Assembly: GCA_903859205.1 (NCBI GenBank)
Contig: CAIOLM010000042.1
Location: forward strand, 1-64,000
Source: an uncultured Microbacteriaceae bacterium
Lineage (GTDB): Bacteria; Actinomycetota; Actinomycetes; Actinomycetales; Microbacteriaceae
DNA length: 64,000 nucleotides
Direction of reading: 5' to 3'
In this document: positions 18,502-28,012 of the stretch, piece by piece
Numbering within the stretch: position 1 is the stretch's first letter
Layout: every line of letters starts with the position of its first letter
The notes under the pieces: model-generated
Database searches by the model: none
The model's input: the letters and a program-made list of their open reading frames with translations, nothing else
What the model was told of the DNA's origin: nothing
Made by a program: the position numbers and the translations under genes

Positions 18502-18801
18502 ATGGTCCTAGGAATTATTTACGGCGTTCTCGACGCGTTCATTCAAATCTTCATCCTCTTGATGTGGATTCGGTTGATTGTGGATTTCGTTCGTTCTGCT
18601 CGCCCGGGCTGGCGACCATCGCCTTTCTTTTTGGTCGTCTTCTCGATTGTCTTTGCTGTCACAGACCCGCCTGTCAAGCTCGTTCGCAGAATCATCAAGC
18701 CGGTGAGATTCGGCAGTGTCTCGATTGACTTTGCGTGGACGATTGTGCTGATCGCGGCCATTGTTTTGGGCAATGTGATCGCTGGATTACCGCGAGGATA
18801 G
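18502..18801 (+). CDS. YggT family membrane protein
   Basis: A 99-residue protein with two hydrophobic segments (about 6-26 and 72-95), typical of the YggT family. It is found next to sepF and divIVA in most Gram-positive division clusters. Role is unresolved; involvement in envelope or osmotic functions has been proposed for homologues. Visible family segments: FIQIFILLMWIRLIVDFV and TDPPVKLVRRIIKPVRFG. Confidence 0.9.
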   Translation: MVLGIIYGVLDAFIQIFILLMWIRLIVDFVRSARPGWRPSPFFLVVFSIVFAVTDPPVKLVRRIIKPVRFGSVSIDFAWTIVLIAAIVLGNVIAGLPRG

Positions 18802-18843
18802 CCAGATTTTACGGAGTCCGACCCGAGGGCTACCGAGATTTGC

Positions 18844-18849
18844 TAGCGT
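18844..18849 (+). promoter_or_regulatory. -10 element TAGCGT before divIVA
   Basis: TAGCGT in the 96-bp yggT-divIVA gap predicts a start near 18856 and a 40-nt leader with the GAGGTGAC ribosome-binding site just before ATG 18898. No convincing -35 box. Confidence 0.35.
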
Positions 18850-18897
18850 AAGAGCTTAGAGCTTTCCGATTTGTACTCAAGAGTGAGGTGACACCGC

Positions 18898-19461
18898 ATG
18901 GCGCTTACGCCCGAAGACGTTGTCAATAAGCGTTTCCAGCCGACAAAGTTCCGTGAGGGATACGACCAAGATGAGGTCGATGATTTTCTCGACGAAATCG
19001 TTGTTGAACTTCGCCGCCTGACTCAGGAGAACGAAGAGCTTCGCCAGCGCGCAGTAGCGCTCGAATCTCGCACGGCCGAGACGGGTTCCGTAACGGCGGC
19101 GCCTGTCACTGCTCCGTTCCCCGAGGCTGCCACGCCCTCAACCGACGCCCTCGAAGAGGCGCAGAGCTCGAACAGCATGCTTCAACTCGCACGTCGTCTC
19201 CACGAAGAGCACGTCCGTGAGGGTGTTGCCAAGCGCGACGAGCTCATTGCCGAAGGACATGTCACCGCGAGCAAGATCATTGCTGACGCCGAGTCGAGTG
19301 CTGCAGCTCAGATTGCCAAGTACAAAGCCGAAATTTCTGTTCTTGAGACCAAGACAAATGAACTGCGTTCGTTCGAAGCGGAGTACCGACTTAGCCTTCG
19401 TTCCTACATTGAGAAGCAGCTTCACGACCTCGAGTCGACCGCTAACCCCTCCGCCAAATAG
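18898..19461 (+). CDS. divIVA: DivIVA/Wag31 polar growth protein
   Basis: A 187-residue coiled-coil protein with the N-terminal DivIVA lipid-binding signature MALTPEDVVNKRFQPTKFR and GYDQDEVDDFLDEIV (about 1-36), a first coiled coil, a Pro/Thr-rich linker (about 62-85) and a second long coiled coil (about 86-180). In rod-shaped actinobacteria it marks the poles and recruits the elongation machinery. It is shorter than mycobacterial Wag31 (about 260 residues) because the linker is short. Its TAG stop is followed immediately by the GTG start of lspA. Confidence 0.94.
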   Translation: MALTPEDVVNKRFQPTKFREGYDQDEVDDFLDEIVVELRRLTQENEELRQRAVALESRTAETGSVTAAPVTAPFPEAATPSTDALEEAQSSNSMLQLARRLHEEHVREGVAKRDELIAEGHVTASKIIADAESSAAAQIAKYKAEISVLETKTNELRSFEAEYRLSLRSYIEKQLHDLESTANPSAK

Positions 19462-20031
19462 GTGACGCAAGCATCTTCGGTCGTACCTGTCCCACGCGGG
19501 CGTTCGGTTCGGCTCATCGCGCTGCTGGCGGGTCTTGCGTTGGCTGTTCTGGTACTTGATCAAGTCACCAAGACGATTGTTGTTGCCACGATGTTCGAGG
19601 GGCAGCGCATTGAGGTAATTCCTTACGTCCTCCAGCTGATTTTTGTTCGAAACCCTGGGGCAGCCTTCTCGATGGCGTCGGGTCAAACGTGGATCTTTTC
19701 GATTCTTGCGGTCGTCGTTACTGGCGTAATTATCGTTGTAGCGCGCAAAATCCATTCGAAGGCCTGGGCCGTTGTTTTTGGATTGATTCTTGGCGGAACG
19801 CTGGGCAATCTCGCTGACCGACTCTTCCGCGAGCCCGGTTTTGGCGTCGGTCACGTGATTGATTTCATCAATATGCCGTGGCTCATGCCGGCCATCTTCA
19901 ACGTTGCTGACATTGCGATTTCGGCGGCGGCGGTGACTTTCGTGCTGCTGATTCTGTTGAGTATTGGTCTCGACGGAAAGCGCCAACGCAAGACGGCCAC
20001 GCCGAAAGAGGCGACTCATGGAGACGCGTAG
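19462..20031 (+). CDS. lspA: Lipoprotein signal peptidase (signal peptidase II)
   Basis: A 189-residue membrane aspartyl protease with four helices that cleaves prolipoproteins before the lipid-modified cysteine. Motifs: [10 protein letters not shown] in helix 1, [23 protein letters not shown] (first catalytic Asp) and [11 protein letters not shown] (second catalytic Asp). GTG 19462 abuts the divIVA stop with no spacer. The 3' end overlaps the next gene by 14 nt. Likely substrates in this window are CtaC and the FKBP lipoprotein. Confidence 0.95.
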   Translation: MTQASSVVPVPRGRSVRLIALLAGLALAVLVLDQVTKTIVVATMFEGQRIEVIPYVLQLIFVRNPGAAFSMASGQTWIFSILAVVVTGVIIVVARKIHSKAWAVVFGLILGGTLGNLADRLFREPGFGVGHVIDFINMPWLMPAIFNVADIAISAAAVTFVLLILLSIGLDGKRQRKTATPKEATHGDA

Positions 20032-20935
20032 CGCACTCGTGCCCGAGGGGCTCGACGGAATGCGGGTCGATGCCGGCCTGGCCAAGCTCTTTGGATTTTC
20101 ACGAACCCAGGCTGCCGAGATTGCAGAGGCCGGGGGAGTCACCCGCTTGGGCGTCACGCTGGGAAAGTCTGACCACCTGACGGCCTCCGACATGATCGAG
20201 GTTTCTTGGCAGCCTCGACGCGAAGCAACGCTTGAGGAAACCCCCGTCGAGAATCTCGGAATCATTTTTGACGACGATGACATCGTCGTGGTCGATAAGC
20301 CGGTCGGTGTAGCGGCACACCCCGCGGTCGGCTGGGAAGGCCCGACCGTTATCGGTGCACTTGCCGCCGCCGGATACAGGGTGTCGACCTCGGGTGCCGC
20401 CGAGCGTGCCGGGATTGTTCATCGACTCGACGTCGGCACGAGCGGACTCATGGTGGTCGCGAAGAGTGAATCGGCCTATACAGCCCTCAAGCGTGCTTTT
20501 CACGACCGCGAGGTGAGCAAGGTGTATCACGCGGTCGTACAGGGGCATCCTGATCCCCTCGCCGGCACTATTGATGCCCCCATTGGCCGTCATCCGCGCT
20601 CGAACTGGAAGTTCGCGGTTACGAGCGACGGAAAGCCCTCGGTTACGCATTACGAGACACTCGAAGCGTTTCCGGCAGCCTCCCTGTTGGAGGTGACACT
20701 CGAAACCGGACGAACGCACCAGATTCGCGTGCACATGGCGGCGCAGCGTCATCCCTGTGTGGGCGACACTCTCTACGGGGCCGACCCCACGCTCTCGGAG
20801 CGGTTGGGATTGACGCGTCAGTGGCTGCACGCTCACCGTCTGGGCTTTAATCACCCCGCGACGGGCGAGTGGGTCGACTTTGAGAGCCCGTATCCCGAGG
20901 ATTTACAGCACGCGCTGGAAGTGTTGCGCACGTAA
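20018..20935 (+). CDS. RluA/RluD-family 23S rRNA pseudouridine synthase
   Basis: A 305-residue protein with an N-terminal S4 RNA-binding domain ([22 protein letters not shown]) and a pseudouridine synthase domain with the catalytic-Asp motif [16 protein letters not shown] and the later [11 protein letters not shown]. It converts uridines to pseudouridine, probably in 23S rRNA. ATG 20018 lies within the last codons of lspA and follows GAAAGAGG; the longer open frame from 19964 is inside lspA and unconserved. lspA-rluD adjacency is widely conserved. Confidence 0.94.
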   Translation: METRSALVPEGLDGMRVDAGLAKLFGFSRTQAAEIAEAGGVTRLGVTLGKSDHLTASDMIEVSWQPRREATLEETPVENLGIIFDDDDIVVVDKPVGVAAHPAVGWEGPTVIGALAAAGYRVSTSGAAERAGIVHRLDVGTSGLMVVAKSESAYTALKRAFHDREVSKVYHAVVQGHPDPLAGTIDAPIGRHPRSNWKFAVTSDGKPSVTHYETLEAFPAASLLEVTLETGRTHQIRVHMAAQRHPCVGDTLYGADPTLSERLGLTRQWLHAHRLGFNHPATGEWVDFESPYPEDLQHALEVLRT

Positions 20936-20949
20936 TCGTCCCCACGATT

Positions 20950-20955
20950 TAGGCT
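20950..20955 (+). promoter_or_regulatory. -10 element TAGGCT before dnaE
   Basis: TAGGCT 40 nt upstream of the dnaE GTG; TTGCGC at 20924-20929 could serve as a -35 box, but with a 20-bp spacer this is weak. Confidence 0.35.
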
Positions 20956-20994
20956 AGAGGCTCACCCTACGGAACTAGAAAAGGCAGACTGCGC

Positions 20995-23900
20995 GTGGCT
21001 GGCAACTCGGATTCATTTGTGCACCTTCACGTGCACACCGAGTACTCGATGCTCGACGGTGCTGCTCGAGTAAAGCCGCTCATCGACGCCGCCATTGAGA
21101 GCAATATGCCGGCGATTGCGATTACCGACCACGGCAACATGTTCGGGGCATACGACTTCTGGAAAACCGCGACCAGCGCGGGTATCAAACCCATTATCGG
21201 CACCGAGGCTTACATCACTCCGGGCACCCACCGAGGAGATAAAACCCGAGTGCGTTGGGCCGAGGGTGAAGCCGACGACGTTTCCGGTGGTGGTTCGTAC
21301 ACGCACATGACCCTCCTCTCAGAGTCGACCGTGGGCATGCACAATCTTTTCCGGCTGTCGTCGCTGGCGTCCATCGAGGGGTTCTACTTCAAACCCCGTA
21401 TGGACCGCGAGCTCTTGAGTCGTTACGCGGAGGGCCTCATCGCGACTACCGGATGTGTCGGTGGCGAAGTGCAAACGCGCCTGCGCCTGGGCCAGTACGA
21501 AGAGGCGAAGGCCGCGGCCTCAGATTTTAGAGACATCTTCGGCAAAGAAAACTTCTTCGTCGAAATCATGGATCACGGCATTGAGATTGAGCGACGCACC
21601 ATGACGCAGCTCATCCAGCTCGCGAAAGAGCTTGATCTGCCGTTGGTGGCCACGAATGACTTGCACTACACGCACGCGCACGACGCGACTGCTCACGCCG
21701 CCCTGCTGTGCGTTCAGTCTGCCTCGACTCTCGACGACCCCAAGCGCTTCAAGTTCGGGTCGGATGAGTTCTATCTCAAGTCGGCCGCTGAGATGCGCAA
21801 CATCTTTCGCGACTACCCCGAAGCTTGCGACAACACGCTGCTCATCGCGGAGCGTTGTGAGACCACGTTCGAGCACCGCGATCTGCTTCCGCGATTCCCG
21901 GTTCCTGCGGGGGAGTCGGAGGCCAGCTGGTTTGAAAAAGAGGTGGCGGCCGGAATGAAACGCCGATTCCCGCAGGGCATCTCGGCTGAACACCAAGCTC
22001 AAGCCGACTACGAAGTAGACGTCATCAAGAACATGGGCTTCCCCGGCTATTTCCTCGTCGTCGCCGACTTCATCGCTTGGGCTCGCTCGCAGGGCATTCG
22101 CGTTGGCCCCGGACGCGGTTCGGCCGCAGGCTCTCTGGCGTCCTACGCAATGGGCATCACTGAACTCGACCCTCTCAAGTACGGCCTTTACTTTGAACGT
22201 TTCCTCAACCCGGATCGCGTATCACTGCCCGACGTCGACGTCGACTTTGACGACCGTCGCCGGGGCGAGGTCATCCGGTATGTCAGCGAAAAATACGGCG
22301 ATGACCGCGTCGCCCAGATTGTGACCTACGGAACAATCAAGGCCAAGCAGTCGCTAAAAGACTCCGCTCGGGTGCTGGGCATGCCCTATTCAGTGGGTGA
22401 GCGACTGACCAAAGCGATGCCGCCTTCGGTAATGGGCAAAGACATCACCCTCTCTGAGATCTTCGACTCCAAAGCCGAGCGCTACAAAGAGGCAGCCGAC
22501 TTCCGCACGCTCGTCGAAACCGACTTCGAGTGCAAGACCGTGTTCGAAACAGCCAAGGGTCTTGAGAATCTGAAGCGGCAGTGGGGTGTCCACGCTGCTG
22601 GAGTCATCATGTCGGCCGAACCGCTGATTGATGTCATTCCGATTATGAAGCGCGAGGACGACGGCGCGATCATCACCCAGTTTGACCAGCCGCCGTGCGA
22701 AAGCCTCGGATTGCTCAAGATGGACTTCCTCGGTTTGCGCAACCTCACCGTCATTGAGGACGCCCTGGCAAACATCAAGGCCAATCGAGGTGTCGTTGTC
22801 GAGCCTGAATCCCTGGATCTCGATGCAGATCCGGCCACGTATGAACTACTGAGCCGGGGAGACACCTTGGGGGTCTTCCAGCTCGATGGAGGGCCGATGC
22901 GCTCTCTGTTGCGGCAGTTGAAGCCAACCAGCTTCGAAGACATCTCGGCCGTGATCGCCCTGTACCGCCCGGGCCCGATGGGCGTGAACTCGCACATCAA
23001 CTACGCCCTTCGCAAAAACGGGCTGCAAGACATTGAGCCGATTCACCCAGAGCTCGAAGGTGCGCTCCAAGACATTCTGGGAATGACGTACGGGCTCATT
23101 GTGTATCAAGAGCAGGTGATGGCGGTGGCCCAGAAGGTCGCAGGCTTCTCGCTTGGTCAAGCAGACGTTTTGCGCCGGGCAATGGGTAAGAAAAAGAAAG
23201 AAGAACTCGACAAGCAGTTCGAAGGCTTCGAAGCTGGCATGCTCGAACGCAACTTCAGCAAGAACGCAATCAGTGTCCTGTGGGAAACGCTTGTGCCCTT
23301 TGCTGACTACGCCTTCAACAAGGCGCACTCGGCCGGCTACGGCGTGCTCAGCTATTGGACCGCCTATCTCAAGGCGAACTATCCCGCCGAGTTCATGGCG
23401 GCACTGCTGACCAGCGTTGGTGATTCCAAAGAGAAACTTGCCATTTACCTTTCCGAGTGCCGTCGAATGGGACTCAATGTTTTGCCACCAGACGTTAACC
23501 AGTCAGATGGTGTCTTCTCTGCTGTGGGCCAAGACATCCGATTTGGGCTCGGCGCCATTCGTAACGTTGGGGCAAACGTCGTCGAGGGCATCAAGTCAGC
23601 TCGGGCTCAGGCCGGTGCGTTCACCTCGTTCCACGACTTCCTCAAAAAGGTTCCGATGCAGGTCGCGAACAAAAAGACCGTCGATTCCCTTGTCAAGGCC
23701 GGCGCCTTCGACTCCATGGGTAACACTCGGCGTGCTCTGGTTGAAATTCACGAAGAAGCGATTGAATCCGCCGTCAGCTTGAAACGCAACGAGGCTCAAG
23801 GCATGGTCGACCTCTTCGCCGACATTTTTGAGTTCGACGACCACGAGGACGCAGTTCCTGATCGCCCCGAGTGGACCAAGCGCGACAAACTGGCCTTCGA

Positions 23901-24510
23901 GCGAGAGATGCTCGGTCTCTACGTTTCTGATCATCCGCTTGCTGGTCTTGAGTCTCAACTGGCGAAGTTCGCCTCGACGAACATCCTCGATCTGACAACT
24001 TCAGAAGATGTGCGAGACGGAGAAACCGTTACCGTCGCCGGCCTTCTGACCGAGGTTGAGCGACGCGTCGCTAAGAATTCGGGAAACCCCTATGGGCGAG
24101 TCACGATTGAAGATTTCAGCGGTGAAATGTCGATTATGTTCCTCGGTAAGTCGTACCTGGAATTCGGTGAGCTTCTGAAGAATGACACCGTGGTCACGAT
24201 TCGTGGTCGGGTGACTAAGCGAGATGATGGCGTATCTCTCCACGCGCACGAGCTGCGTGTGCCCGATTTGGGCGCAGCGACAACTGACACGGGGCCGTTG
24301 ACACTGCAGGTCCCTGAGCAGAGGGCGTCTGCCCACATCGTTTCTTCGCTCGACGAGATTTTGCGTCGGTACCCGGGCGACACCGAGGTTCGGCTGAGGT
24401 TGACCCGCGGCAATGTTGCTCGCGTGTTCGAGCTGCCCGCCCGTGTCCGCATCACCTCAGACCTCTACGGCGAGCTCAAATCGCTCTTGGGTCCGGGCTC
24501 GCTCGTCTAA
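20995..24510 (+). CDS. dnaE: DNA polymerase III subunit alpha
   Basis: A 1171-residue replicative DNA polymerase of the DnaE1 type. Order: PHP domain (VHLHVHTEYSML at the start; DHGNMFG near 44), polymerase palm with catalytic aspartates in PDVDVDFDD (about 411-419), GPGRGSAAGS just before, the fingers segment with FNKAHSAGYG, helix-hairpin-helix region, and a C-terminal OB-fold (VAGLLTEVERRVAKNSGNPYGRVTIED split as landmarks). Start is GTG 20995. It is a stand-alone gene after the division cluster, 59 nt beyond the pseudouridine synthase. Confidence 0.97.
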   Translation: MAGNSDSFVHLHVHTEYSMLDGAARVKPLIDAAIESNMPAIAITDHGNMFGAYDFWKTATSAGIKPIIGTEAYITPGTHRGDKTRVRWAEGEADDVSGGGSYTHMTLLSESTVGMHNLFRLSSLASIEGFYFKPRMDRELLSRYAEGLIATTGCVGGEVQTRLRLGQYEEAKAAASDFRDIFGKENFFVEIMDHGIEIERRTMTQLIQLAKELDLPLVATNDLHYTHAHDATAHAALLCVQSASTLDDPKRFKFGSDEFYLKSAAEMRNIFRDYPEACDNTLLIAERCETTFEHRDLLPRFPVPAGESEASWFEKEVAAGMKRRFPQGISAEHQAQADYEVDVIKNMGFPGYFLVVADFIAWARSQGIRVGPGRGSAAGSLASYAMGITELDPLKYGLYFERFLNPDRVSLPDVDVDFDDRRRGEVIRYVSEKYGDDRVAQIVTYGTIKAKQSLKDSARVLGMPYSVGERLTKAMPPSVMGKDITLSEIFDSKAERYKEAADFRTLVETDFECKTVFETAKGLENLKRQWGVHAAGVIMSAEPLIDVIPIMKREDDGAIITQFDQPPCESLGLLKMDFLGLRNLTVIEDALANIKANRGVVVEPESLDLDADPATYELLSRGDTLGVFQLDGGPMRSLLRQLKPTSFEDISAVIALYRPGPMGVNSHINYALRKNGLQDIEPIHPELEGALQDILGMTYGLIVYQEQVMAVAQKVAGFSLGQADVLRRAMGKKKKEELDKQFEGFEAGMLERNFSKNAISVLWETLVPFADYAFNKAHSAGYGVLSYWTAYLKANYPAEFMAALLTSVGDSKEKLAIYLSECRRMGLNVLPPDVNQSDGVFSAVGQDIRFGLGAIRNVGANVVEGIKSARAQAGAFTSFHDFLKKVPMQVANKKTVDSLVKAGAFDSMGNTRRALVEIHEEAIESAVSLKRNEAQGMVDLFADIFEFDDHEDAVPDRPEWTKRDKLAFEREMLGLYVSDHPLAGLESQLAKFASTNILDLTTSEDVRDGETVTVAGLLTEVERRVAKNSGNPYGRVTIEDFSGEMSIMFLGKSYLEFGELLKNDTVVTIRGRVTKRDDGVSLHAHELRVPDLGAATTDTGPLTLQVPEQRASAHIVSSLDEILRRYPGDTEVRLRLTRGNVARVFELPARVRITSDLYGELKSLLGPGSLV

Positions 24511-24518
24511 CCGACCAA

Positions 24519-24524
24519 TAGACT
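24519..24524 (+). promoter_or_regulatory. -10 element TAGACT before hisD
   Basis: TAGACT ends 9 nt before ATG 24534. No Shine-Dalgarno in the 23-nt gap after dnaE, so a leaderless start is likely. Confidence 0.4.
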
Positions 24525-24533
24525 TGAGGCATC

Positions 24534-25847
24534 ATGATGCGAGTTTTGGACCTGCGCGGTCAACGCCCCTCTCGCGCGGAAATGCTTGACCTCATTCCGC
24601 GCCACACGGGCGACTCCGAATCGGCGCACGCGGCTGCTCGTGATCTCGTAGACGAGGTTCGCCGCGATGGCGAGAAGGCCCTGCGCCGTCACGCCCAAGA
24701 ATTTGATCGAGTCACCGGGCACTCGATTCGCGTGCCGCGAGAGCAACTCATCGGGGCACTCGAGAGTTTGTCGCCTGCTGTTCGCGCAGCGCTCGAAAGC
24801 ACGATTGAGCGTGTGCGTCAGGCTTCTGCCGTGCAGGTGCCGGCCGAGGCAACCACTGACTTCTCGAACGGAGGCCGAGTCGTTCAGCGATGGCTGCCAG
24901 TGGAGCGAGTCGGACTTTATGTTCCCGGGGGCAAGGCGGTTTATCCGTCGAGTGTTGTTATGAACGTCGTTCCTGCGCAGATTGCGGGTGTTTCGTCTAT
25001 CGCGCTGGTATCGCCACCCCAGCACGCGTTCGACGGTCGAGTTCACCCCACGATTTTGGCCGCCGCCGAATTGCTTGGTGTGACTGAGGTCTACGCCATG
25101 GGCGGCGCAAGCGCCATTGGGGCATTGGCATACGGCGTAGCCGACATAGACCTCGCGCCGGTAAGCGTCATCACGGGCCCAGGCAACCAGTACGTCGCAG
25201 CCGCAAAGCGTTACGTGCGCTCGCACGTTGGCATCGACTCTGAAGCTGGTCCCACCGAAATATTGGTCATTGCAGATGACTCTGCAGACGCTGCATTTGT
25301 CGCCGCCGACCTGATCAGTCAGGCCGAGCACGATGAGCTCGCTTCCTCGATTTTGGTCACAGATTCAGCGGCGCTGGTAGATGCCGTGAGTCGAGAACTG
25401 GTTTCCCAGGTGGCGTCGACGTCACACTCCGAGCGCGTTTCGGTCGCCCTGCGGGGCGCTCAGTCCGCGTTGGTGATCGTCGATGACATCGATGTGGCTG
25501 TCGACTTTTCTAACGCCTACGGGCCCGAGCACCTCGAGGTGCAAACGACGGTCAATGCTCTGATTGTGCCCCGTCTGGTCAATGCTGGCGCGATTTTTGT
25601 CGGTGACTATTCCCCGGTGAGCCTGGGTGACTACTCGGCGGGTTCTAACCACGTCTTGCCTACGGGCGGTCACTCTGCTTTCTCGTCAGGCCTAGGCGCA
25701 TATACGTTCCTGCGCGCCCAGCAAGTCATTGAGTACTCGAAGGATGCCCTCCGCGAGGTAAGCGCCGGACTGCAGGCACTGGCGTCCAATGAAGATTTGC
25801 CAGCACATGGTGACGCCGTGGCTGTTCGTTTTGAGACCGAGAAATAG
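24534..25847 (+). CDS. hisD: Histidinol dehydrogenase
   Basis: A 437-residue zinc enzyme that oxidises L-histidinol in two NAD-dependent steps to L-histidine, the last stage of the pathway. Motifs: GLYVPGGKAVYPSSV, VTGPGNQYVAAAKRYV, GIDSEAGPTEILVIAD, SQAEHDELASSIL (catalytic His/zinc ligands) and YSAGSNHVLPTGGHSAFSSGL. Two tandem ATGs (24534, 24537) are possible starts. No other his gene is adjacent; the neighbours are dnaE and nrdR, an arrangement seen in related actinobacteria. Confidence 0.95.
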   Translation: MMRVLDLRGQRPSRAEMLDLIPRHTGDSESAHAAARDLVDEVRRDGEKALRRHAQEFDRVTGHSIRVPREQLIGALESLSPAVRAALESTIERVRQASAVQVPAEATTDFSNGGRVVQRWLPVERVGLYVPGGKAVYPSSVVMNVVPAQIAGVSSIALVSPPQHAFDGRVHPTILAAAELLGVTEVYAMGGASAIGALAYGVADIDLAPVSVITGPGNQYVAAAKRYVRSHVGIDSEAGPTEILVIADDSADAAFVAADLISQAEHDELASSILVTDSAALVDAVSRELVSQVASTSHSERVSVALRGAQSALVIVDDIDVAVDFSNAYGPEHLEVQTTVNALIVPRLVNAGAIFVGDYSPVSLGDYSAGSNHVLPTGGHSAFSSGLGAYTFLRAQQVIEYSKDALREVSAGLQALASNEDLPAHGDAVAVRFETEK

Positions 25848-25856
25848 GGGGCCGCG

Positions 25857-26318
25857 ATGTACTGTCCGTTCTGCCGACACCCTGACTCAAGGGTGATCGA
25901 CTCACGCACCTCAGACGATGGATTGTCCATCCGTCGTCGTCGCCAGTGCCCGGAATGCGGCGGACGATTTAGCACAATGGAAACCGCGAGCCTCAGCGTC
26001 ATTAAGCGCTCGGGCGTCGTAGAGCCTTTTTCTCGCGAGAAGGTCGTCGCCGGTGTGCGCAAGGCTTGCCAGGGCCGCCCGGTCACGGATGCCGACTTAG
26101 CCGTTCTCGCTCAGAAGGTCGAAGAGGCCATTCGAGCAACAGGCGCGTCGCAAATTGAAGCGAACGAGATTGGCTTGTCGATTCTTGCCCCGCTACGCGA
26201 GCTTGATGAAGTGGCGTACCTGCGCTTCGCCAGCGTTTACCAAGCCTTTGAGTCACTTTCTGACTTTGAAGCTGCCATCAGCGTTCTTCGCGCCGACCAC
26301 GACGTCGCCGGAGAGTAA
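25857..26318 (+). CDS. nrdR: Transcriptional repressor NrdR
   Basis: A 153-residue regulator of ribonucleotide reductase genes. The N-terminal zinc ribbon has four cysteines (CPFC near 3-6 and CPECGGRF near 31-38) followed by an ATP-cone domain from about residue 49 ([22 protein letters not shown] as landmarks) that senses ATP/dATP. Length is typical. It lies 9 nt after hisD; its TAA is directly followed by the pyrD GTG. No NrdR box pair was recognised in this window; its targets must be elsewhere. Confidence 0.96.
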   Translation: MYCPFCRHPDSRVIDSRTSDDGLSIRRRRQCPECGGRFSTMETASLSVIKRSGVVEPFSREKVVAGVRKACQGRPVTDADLAVLAQKVEEAIRATGASQIEANEIGLSILAPLRELDEVAYLRFASVYQAFESLSDFEAAISVLRADHDVAGE

Positions 26319-27365
26319 GTGAATTCCGAAGCTCGACCACCAGCGCTCTATGCGGCAGCATTTCGGTTCGTATTGCGTCGATTCGACCCCGAGACTGCGC
26401 ACCACCTGGGTGCCGCAGTGATTCGTATCTGCGGTTGGCCGCTGATTGGGAATATCGTTCGCGCCTCGTCTGCCCCGCGCACAAACATTTCAGTTGATGC
26501 TCTGGGACTGCATTTCCAGACACCCTTCGGCATGGCTGCTGGTTTCGACAAGGATGCGCGTTACATGCGTGGACTGGCCAATCTCGGTTTCGGACACGTT
26601 GAGATTGGAACTCTTACCGCCCAGGCTCAGCTAGGAAACGAGCGCCCACGCCTGTTCCGCTTGGTGGCCGACTACGCACTCATTAACCGAATGGGATTCA
26701 ACAACCAGGGTGCGGCAGCCGCGGTGGCGCGGCTGACCAAGATCCGCCGTTGGAAAAACCGTCCCGTGATTGGTGTCAACATCGGCAAGAGCCGCGTCGT
26801 CGATGTCGAAAACGCAATCGATGACTATGTCACCAGTGCCAAGGTCATCGCACACCTGGCTGATTACGTTGCGGTGAACGTGAGCTCGCCGAACACCCCG
26901 GGCCTGCGTGGGCTACAAGAAATAGACCAGCTGCGCCCACTGCTCTCCGCAGTGAGCCAGGCCGTCGGTTCAACACCGCTTTTGGTCAAGATTGCCCCCG
27001 ATCTGACCGACACCGAAATCACCAAGGTAACTAAACTCGCGGTCGATTTGGGGTTGGCTGGCATCATCGCGACCAATACGACTCTCTCGCGAGACGGTTT
27101 GAAGACACCCCACGCTGCCGTTGAGGCTATTGGCGCTGGAGGGCTTTCCGGCCGACCGCTCAAGGAACGCGCGCTCGAGGTGCTCAAGGTTATTGTCAAA
27201 CACGCGCCAGCCGGCTTCACTGTGGTGTCGGTCGGGGGAGTCGAAACGGCAGAAGATGTGCGCGCTCGCCTCGAGGCTGGCGCGAGCCTGGTACAGGGCT
27301 ACAGCGCTTTTGTTTACTGGGGTCCGGGCTGGGCCAGGGGTATTAATCGCGGACTGAGCGCTTAG
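26319..27365 (+). CDS. pyrD: Dihydroorotate dehydrogenase (quinone), class 2
   Basis: A 348-residue FMN enzyme of pyrimidine synthesis that oxidises dihydroorotate to orotate and passes electrons to the quinone pool at the membrane. An N-terminal helical extension (1-45) typical of class 2 precedes the TIM barrel. Motifs: FQTPFGMAAGFDKDA, NRMGFNNQGA, VIGVNIGKS, VNVSSPNTPGLR (catalytic serine of class 2) and GGLSGRPLKE. GTG 26319 abuts the nrdR stop. It converges on the DUF3043 gene. Confidence 0.96.
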   Translation: MNSEARPPALYAAAFRFVLRRFDPETAHHLGAAVIRICGWPLIGNIVRASSAPRTNISVDALGLHFQTPFGMAAGFDKDARYMRGLANLGFGHVEIGTLTAQAQLGNERPRLFRLVADYALINRMGFNNQGAAAAVARLTKIRRWKNRPVIGVNIGKSRVVDVENAIDDYVTSAKVIAHLADYVAVNVSSPNTPGLRGLQEIDQLRPLLSAVSQAVGSTPLLVKIAPDLTDTEITKVTKLAVDLGLAGIIATNTTLSRDGLKTPHAAVEAIGAGGLSGRPLKERALEVLKVIVKHAPAGFTVVSVGGVETAEDVRARLEAGASLVQGYSAFVYWGPGWARGINRGLSA

Positions 27366-27396
27366 CTAGCGAGCTGACAATGGCCCGCAAACCGGC

Positions 27397-27966
27397 CTAG
27401 CTCGGGTACTGGCGACGAGCGACCTGCGGCTTGGGCATGCGCATGACTCGCATCTGAACACCACGCATCACTGCGTACCAGCGCACACCGCGCTCGAGCG
27501 TTCCCTTGCCGAACTTGGTCTCGATGCGACGACGCAGCGAAATCAAGAGGAAGAGTGAGTCGATGGCGACAAGAGCGATGAAGGCCCACATCACGTAAAC
27601 CGAGAGGCTCTCAGCGGCGGGGATGAACGAGAAAACGATGACCAGAATCATGAACGGCACTAGGAGCTCACCAAAACTGTAACGAGCATCGACAAAATCG
27701 CGGGTGAACTTGCGCTGGGGGCCGCGGTCACGGGCCGGGAGGTAACGCTCGTCACCGGCGGCAAGGCCAATTCGGGCGCGGTTACGAGCCTCGGTCGTTG
27801 CCGCACGGGACTGCTCACGCGCAACCTTGCGATCGGTGGGAACCAGGGGTCGCTTGTTGGCGGCTTCACGATCCTTGCGGCGGGGGGTTGCCTGACCCTT
27901 CCCGACAACCGGGGCGGTTGTCTCGGGGGTGGATGCGTTGTCTGCAGATTGCTTGCCAGCGGCCAT
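27397..27966 (-). CDS. DUF3043 membrane protein
   Basis: A 189-residue protein with a charged N-terminal half (KGQATPRRKDREAANKRPL, then DERYLPARDRGP) and two membrane helices around 118-138 and 141-161, then a basic tail. This is the actinobacterial DUF3043 family, of unknown function. ATG 27966 is chosen because AAAGGAAC lies 6-13 nt upstream; the frame stays open to 28125 but that part overlaps the divergent dipeptidase promoter and start. Confidence 0.85.
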   Translation of the reverse strand: MAAGKQSADNASTPETTAPVVGKGQATPRRKDREAANKRPLVPTDRKVAREQSRAATTEARNRARIGLAAGDERYLPARDRGPQRKFTRDFVDARYSFGELLVPFMILVIVFSFIPAAESLSVYVMWAFIALVAIDSLFLLISLRRRIETKFGKGTLERGVRWYAVMRGVQMRVMRMPKPQVARRQYPS

Positions 27967-27999
27967 GAACAAAGTTCCTTTACTTTCGCGTTGCGAACC

Positions 28000-28005
28000 T
28001 AAGAT
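28000..28005 (+). promoter_or_regulatory. -10 element TAAGAT before the M20 dipeptidase
   Basis: TAAGAT ends 7 nt before ATG 28013 with no ribosome-binding site, in the 46-bp divergent gap to the DUF3043 gene. Probable leaderless start. Confidence 0.45.
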
Positions 28006-28012
28006 TAGCGGC

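Noticed and set aside
19138-20283. 381-codon antisense open frame across divIVA, lspA and the pseudouridine synthase
   Set aside because: Covers three well-supported genes on the other strand and shows no protein family features.
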